Shown in pieces: positions 58,830 through 64,000 of a stretch of 64,000 nt of DNA. The position numbers were made by a program, and so were the translations under genes. Numbering within the stretch: the first letter of the stretch is position 1; each line of letters begins with the position of its first letter. The stretch is from Myxocyprinus asiaticus (taxonomy: Eukaryota > Chordata > Actinopteri > Cypriniformes > Catostomidae). The stretch spans positions 15,146,492 through 15,210,491 of the forward strand of contig NC_059372.1 in NCBI RefSeq assembly GCF_019703515.2, given 5' to 3'. The notes under the pieces were generated by a model. That model saw nothing but the letters and a program-made list of their open reading frames with translations. It did no database searches and was not told the origin of the DNA.

Positions 58830-60902
58830 GAAAACAAATAGAATAATATTAGCGTAGATGGCATTACATTTTTTGCAGAATTATAGATCATGATAAATGT
58901 TTCTGATAAATGTTTCTGGTTCTGGCAGACCTAACTAAAGCAGCCTAATTGTGAGTTGATGGATAAATTAGATGTATGCCTGGCTAAATAGATGAGTCTT
59001 TAGTCTAGACTTAAACTGAGTGAGTGTGTTTGCATCCAGAACAGTGTTAGGGAGACTATTCCATAGTTTAGGAGCCAAATAGGAAAAGGATCTACCTCCT
59101 TTTGTAGATTTTGATATTCTAGGAACTATTATCAGGCCAGAAGTTTGTGATTGTAATGAACGTGATGGAATATTGCATGGTAGAAGGACACTTAAGTACT
59201 ACGTAGCTAGACCATTTAAAGCTTTGTATGTAGGTAACAATTAATTAAATAAATTTAAAAATTAATATGAAATTTAACAAGTAGCCAATGTAACGATGAT
59301 AAAATGGGGCTAATACAATCATATTTCTTGGTTATATTCAGCACTCTGGCTGCTGCATTTTGAACCAATTGAAGTTTATTTTTTGAACTTGCTGGACATC
59401 CTCCCAGTAATGCATTACAATAATCTAGTCTTGAGGTCATGAACGCATTAATTAGATTTGAGAGCTTGTGTCATAACTTAGCAATATTTCAGAGGTGGAA
59501 GAATGCTGTTCTACAAACACTGTTAATTTGATTTTCAAAGGACAGATTGGTATCAAATATAACACCTAAGTTCTTCACTGTAGAAGACGATGTAACAGTA
59601 CATCCATCGAGAGTCAAATTATATTTTAGCAGCTTATTTTTAGAGGTTTTTGGTCCAATAATTAGTACCTCTGTTTTGTCGGAATTGAGTAAAAGGAAAT
59701 TTCTGGCCATCCAATCATTGATTTCATTGATACACTTTGCTAATTTGGAGAATTGTGAAATTTCGTTGGGTTTTGAAGAAATATAAAGTTGGGTATCTTC
59801 GGCTGTTGGGCCTCGTGCTCAGATAGGAGACAAAGGCAGGCCTACACACAGTCATAAAGTCTGACTGAGGACTGTAGGAACACTCAAAGCCTCATAACAA
59901 GCCAAAATCAAACAAAGAGAGACCAAACAGACTACAGATCCCATCAAGCCTTGCTCACTTTACACCTAGGTATGAAATTCTGGCCATACAATCTCCATCT
60001 CGCTGGACTAGCCGAGATTCTCCGTGTTCCACCGAGCACGCTAACGGATCCGAAGGAGATGCCGAGCAATCCGCATCTCACCCTTTGCCAACAGAAGTGA
60101 AGAAAGAAGATTTCTCTTCTTTCTTCAACCGAATCAGCTTCGCTGATATCTCTGCCAACCCGCTGAGAATCAGCCGCCATACCGCCCGCCGACAGAGCGA
60201 GGAAACGGCCTTCCGTCTACACCTGAGCTTCGAGGAACTGAGTCGGAGTCAGACGACGGACGAACACACATTCTACCTGCTTCCTCATGCGACTCAAGTA
60301 AGAGGTTTACGTCTGGGCAGAGATAGATTATTATAGTGTGTTACTCTTGTGTATCAAGGTTATTGTTTGTACAGTTTACGGACCGCCGACTCCGCTCATT
60401 GCTGCTAATAATACTTAAGGTATTATTGTAACTTACTGTTACCATGAATGATATTTGCTGTGTTGTCATCCAACCACACTGGGCTGTTTGTGCATTTCCG
60501 CCATTGCGAGTGAGACCGATAAACATTTTTTTAGAGTTTATACATTAAAGAACCAACAACCGCGGCAGACGGAGTAAGAGCCGTTCACTGCCTCTCTGAA
60601 TGATAAAACGAATGGTTGCCGTCTCTCCCACGATCGCTAAACCGGCTTCGGCTGTTCTCTCTCTCTCTCGTACTAAACACACACACACACACACATACAC
60701 ACAACCCCTCACAAACATACCCGCACACACATTTGGCGAACAGATAACTTGGCTATAGAGCCCAGCTTTGTCCCTTTATCGTACCAGCGGAGTCTCTCCG
60801 AACACATTCACGGCCACATTCTCTGGCCAGAAACTTTGAGTGACATACTCCCCACGAGAGCCACGTCCGCCATTTTGTGCACACCTTCTCTCCTTCTCTC
60901 CT

Positions 60903-60903
60903 T

Positions 60904-60938
<35 letters not shown>
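60903..60938. repeat. (CA)n microsatellite inside the LTR-like element
   Basis: acacac run of about 35 bp; a shorter interrupted one lies at about 60678-60704. Confidence 0.95.
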
Positions 60939-60939
<1 letters not shown>

Positions 60940-61304
60940 CTCTACCCTCCTCTCATGTATTGTGTTTCCATATCTAATCCATTTACTTTTTAGTTTGTAG
61001 TTGGAAGTCGGAAGTTTATCAACTGCATTGTGTTGTTTATTATTTGATATTACTGCATCATTAAACTTTGTTATACTTTAAAGAGAAGCGTTTTGGTATT
61101 GTTCTGCATGCACCTGTGTCAAGGGCTGGCAGGGGATGTCAGTGCTCGGATTCAAGCCTTCATTGTTTACCTTTTGAATGTCGATGTTCTCCAGAAGTCG
61201 ACATTCCTAAGAGAACAATCCAACATTGAGACTGCTATACTGTCTGGTTATTAGTCCCTGATTCCAGGGTGGTGCCCCGGCAATATTAATCCATATTAAT
61301 ATTC

Positions 61305-61560
61305 TTTTGATTTTGATAATTAATAGTTATCTTTGATGATTGTTGATTTGAAGGATTAATAAGCTAATGTTGATTTGAATCAATGTTCCATTGATTTTAA
61401 TAATTAATAGTTGTCTTTGATGATTATTAATATTCTATTGATTTTTATAATTTATGGTTATCTTTGATGATTGTTGATTTGAAGGATTAATAAGCTAATG
61501 TTGATTCTAATCAATGTTCTATTGATTTGAATAATTAATAATTATCTTTGATAAATATTG
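61305..61560. repeat. Tandem repeat, about 130-bp period
   Basis: The blocks ttgatgattgttgatttgaa and ggattaataagctaatgttg occur at about 61335 and 61465 in the same order. Within each period a shorter gattttgataattaatagtt unit also repeats. Confidence 0.85.
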
Positions 61561-62859
61561 ATAATAACCAAACCCGCTCCTGAACGAAGCGCCCAACATC
61601 GGCATAACAGTGGAAACTTATTCCACGGTTCCTGATAATATCTCCCAGGAGAAGCATATATAAAGAGAAAAGCAGAGGCCCTAAAACTGATCCCTGTGGC
61701 ATTCCATACTTTTGTTTGATTTGACAATTCCTCGTTTACACAGAAAAAGTGGTAGCGGTCTGCTAAATGGGACCTAAACCAAGCTAATGCAAGTCCACAA
61801 ATGCCAACATAATTCTCAAGCCTATTCAAGTGAATGTCGTGATCTATGGTGTTGAAGGCAGCACTAAGATCTAAAAGCACTAGAAGAGAAATGCAGCCAC
61901 GATCAGATGATAAGAGCAAGTAATTTGTAACTCTGATAAATGCAGTCTCTGTACTTTGATGGGGCCTAAATCCTGACTGAAATTGTTCATATATACAGTT
62001 GGGAGGACATTACCTTTTCTAGTATTTTCGACATAAATGGGAGATTTGAAATCGGTCTATAGTTAGCCAGTTCTCCAGAATCAAGCTGTGACTTCTTAAT
62101 AAGTGGTTTGTTAACTGCCACTGCACTAGTGGTGCAGAAATCACACACTTCACCTTTAACCTTATTTTAGTCAGATCAAACATTCAAAAATGTATCATGA
62201 GGTCATTGACAGCGTATAATAAAACATGACAATATCTTCCAGTTCGGCAAGTCTGCCCCAAGACGGGCTGGGACATGCTGGGATTGGAACTCCGAGAATA
62301 AGGAGAAAGTGGAAACAGGCCTGACGGGATTCCAGATCCTCTGTCCCGACTGAGGGAGTATCGGTCCAGCACTTTCCCATGAGAACAATCATGACCTTCC
62401 AGGAAACTCTAGGGGTCCCACTTGGATTTAAGGGAAGATATACACTGTTGTAATTAGCATGTAATAGAGTGTGTGTAGTATCAGATATTTATACAGTATG
62501 CATCTCTGTGACCTAGTTGAACCCCACTCATTAAAATAAGCTGAAAATGTTCAAATTCATTGAAATATCTCTGCAGTGTTCTTTTTGCATATTCAAATGT
62601 TTGTAATGACTCTATCAATATTATTTACACTCAAACTGAATCAGATTACTGGTGTAAAACACTTTGTAGTCTAACTGTTCAAGTATCATTTTCCCTAGTT
62701 GTACTTGAAATCACGTTATGATATTTTGTGAAACTACATATTTCACAAGCATTGACAAATGACCAATAAAAAGACAAAAAGCGCTGCTCCATAGAACATT
62801 TCTGCACAGTCCATAACAGGCAGCTGTCTGAGCCATTTACACAGAGTAATTAAACAGTA

Positions 62860-63800
62860 TTTTAGCTCTGCTTTTAATACTCTTCAACCTCATCTGCTTA
62901 TTCAGAAACTGAAAGAGTTGAATGTTAATCCTTTTGTTGTGAAGTGGTTTTATTCATTTTTAACTAATCGAACACAACAGGTCAATGTTAACAATTCCTT
63001 CTCTGATGTTAAAGTGGTAAATACTGGTGCACCTCAGGGGTGTGTCAGCTCCCCCTTCTCGTTTACTTTGTATACTAATGATTGTATTAGTATCCTGGAA
63101 AATAACTTTATTTTTAATTTCTCTGATGATACTGCTATTTTAAGTTTAATGTACAGGAATACTTGTTCTCAAGAGTATTTACAGTAGTTGATCATTTTGT
63201 ACAGTGGTATGATAGTAATTGTTTGATTTTAAATGAGAGCAAAACAGTAGAAATGATATTTGACCCCAGGAGGATCATAGTGTAGTGTTAATATATGATG
63301 AACCCATTACACAGGTCTCCACGTTTAAGTGTCTGGGGGTCTACATTGATAATTTATTGAGTTGGAATACCCATATTGAGAGTTTGTGTGCAAAATTGCA
63401 ACAGAGTTTATATTTCTTGAGGAAACTTGGAGTATATGGGGTAAGCCAGAACATTAGGTTTTTTTATTTTATCAGTCAATTTTTGAGAGTCTTATTAGAT
63501 ATGGAATAACAGCATGGCACAGGAACTTATCGATACAGTTAAAAACAAAACTTTCCCGCCTTGTGCAAACTGCTATGAAAATAATAGGCTGGAAAGTAAA
63601 CCGACCTATTCAAGTATTGTTTGAGCAAATGGCACTGAGGCAAGCCCAGGGAATTGTTTATGATCAGTCCCATTTTTTGAATGAGGAATCAAGTCTTTTG
63701 GCCTATAGGAGATGATATAGAATCCCAATTAGTAGTTCGAATCATTTTAGGAACTCTTTTGTGCCTACCTCAATCAGACTTTTAAATAAGACTACTTGAG
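62860..63800 (+). mobile_element. Second LINE reverse-transcriptase fragment
   Basis: Plus-strand blocks: SSAFNTLQPHLLIQKLKELN (about 62866 on), WFYSFLTNRTQQVNVNN, VNTGAPQGCVSSPFSFTLYT, then FSDDTAILSL (the catalytic motif is FSDD in place of YADD). They are followed after frameshifts by KTVEMIFDPRRI, STFKCLGVYIDNLLSWNTHI and LQQSLYFLRKLGVYGV. The 5' end starts abruptly near 62860. It belongs to a different LINE lineage from the minus-strand L2-like copy. Inactive. Confidence 0.85.
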
Positions 63801-64000
63801 ACTTATATTTTCATGGTTTTAGTGTTTTATATATTATATGTTGTTGTATCAGGATATTGTTGCTATTTAATATTTGTGAGTATGTTCAAGTTTTGTGTGT
63901 GTTCTGGCTGTGGTGTATGTAACTCAATATGGTTGAGGTCAAAATGAAACAACTTCACCTAAATTATGTTATTTTGAATATCACAAAGAGATACAGGTCA
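63801..64000. other. Window end
   Basis: AT-rich sequence after the LINE fragment. Nothing recognised. Confidence 0.4.

Larger units (their letters stand above)
59804..61598. mobile_element. LTR-like insertion (probable solo LTR) inside the LINE
   Basis: It begins tgttgggcctcgtgctcag and ends cgaagcgcccaaca, giving TG...CA ends with an imperfect terminal inverted repeat. It is flanked by a perfect 5-bp duplication tcggc (59799-59803 and 61599-61603). 1795 bp, with no gag-pol or envelope-like frame recognised. It contains CA microsatellites, an attaaa signal near 61060 and tandem repeats. A solo LTR of an endogenous retrovirus or Gypsy-like element is the simplest reading; a TIR element with a 5-bp duplication is the alternative. 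Confidence 0.7.
58830..62160 (-). mobile_element. L2-like LINE, 5'-truncated and interrupted
   Basis: On the minus strand the 5' part (about 62160-61604) encodes reverse-transcriptase blocks LLVLLDLSAAFNTIDHDIHL, LENYVGICGLALAWFRSHL and SFHCYAD. The 3' part (59798 to about 58830) resumes with DTQLYISSKPNEIS, then MARNFLLLNSDKTEVLIIGP, VKNLGVIFDTNLSFENQI and SRLDYCNALLGG, followed by 3' UTR-like sequence. The two parts are separated by an LTR-like insertion (59804-61598). Other lesions (loss of the [10 protein letters not shown] block) show that it was already degenerate. Confidence 0.85.

Noticed and set aside
1..64000. CRISPR arrays, bacterial promoters, operons or phage modules
   Set aside because: Repeats are microsatellites, MITEs or retroelements; genes are intron-split, so prokaryotic features do not apply.

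Overview
The window is vertebrate nuclear DNA, almost certainly from a cyprinid-type teleost. It is AT-rich, the genes are split by GT-AG introns with long repeat-filled gaps, and there are no operons or Shine-Dalgarno sites. One gene is a fish-type FISNA-NACHT-LRR receptor. The repeats are those expected of carp-like genomes: Tc1 elements, TTAA-flanked palindromic MITEs, hAT MITEs, tRNA-derived SINEs and L2-like LINEs. I rebuilt five host genes exon by exon. In four of them every splice phase closes exactly: a nemp1-like nuclear-envelope protein (- strand, 2363-10310, 9 exons, 447 aa), a C1orf115/RDD1-like small membrane protein (- strand, 13080-17848, 2 exons, 136 aa), an NLRC3-like receptor (+ strand, 22617-29976, 13 exons, 1140 aa) and armc1/armc1l (- strand, 31741-38215, 6 coding exons, 272 aa). 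The fifth, mtfr2 (+ strand, 40507-48974), keeps its start and C-terminal exons but lacks its conserved middle exon.

Layout. 1-2.3 kb: MITEs, one interrupted by a SINE. 2.3-10.4 kb: nemp1. 10.7-12 kb: MITEs with a second SINE. 13-18 kb: C1orf115-like gene; its intron holds nested MITEs and a compact LTR retrotransposon without coding capacity. 18-22.6 kb: intergenic. 22.6-31 kb: the NLR gene, convergent with armc1 (putative poly(A) signals about 230 bp apart). 31.7-40 kb: armc1, with an intron containing a TTAA element nested in another TTAA element; the inner one carries THAP-like and P2RX7-C-like fragments. About 39.9-40.1 kb: a CCAAT/E2F-bearing bidirectional promoter shared by armc1 and mtfr2. 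40.5-49.5 kb: mtfr2 with several MITEs and a dead Tc1. 49.5-58.8 kb: no convincing gene, two orphan exon-like stretches and a duplicated octamer-containing module. 58.8-64 kb: LINE graveyard; an L2-like LINE is cut inside the codons of its reverse-transcriptase YADD motif by a 1.8-kb LTR-like element.

The genes do not form one pathway. armc1 and mtfr2 are the exception: related families act on mitochondria, and the head-to-head arrangement mirrors human ARMC1-MTFR1, which suggests an old paired arrangement. The least expected objects are the THAP/P2RX7-C-carrying hairpin transposon, the compact LTR element, the damaged mtfr2 copy and the modular NLR gene. All identities come from reading the sequence; no database search was run.
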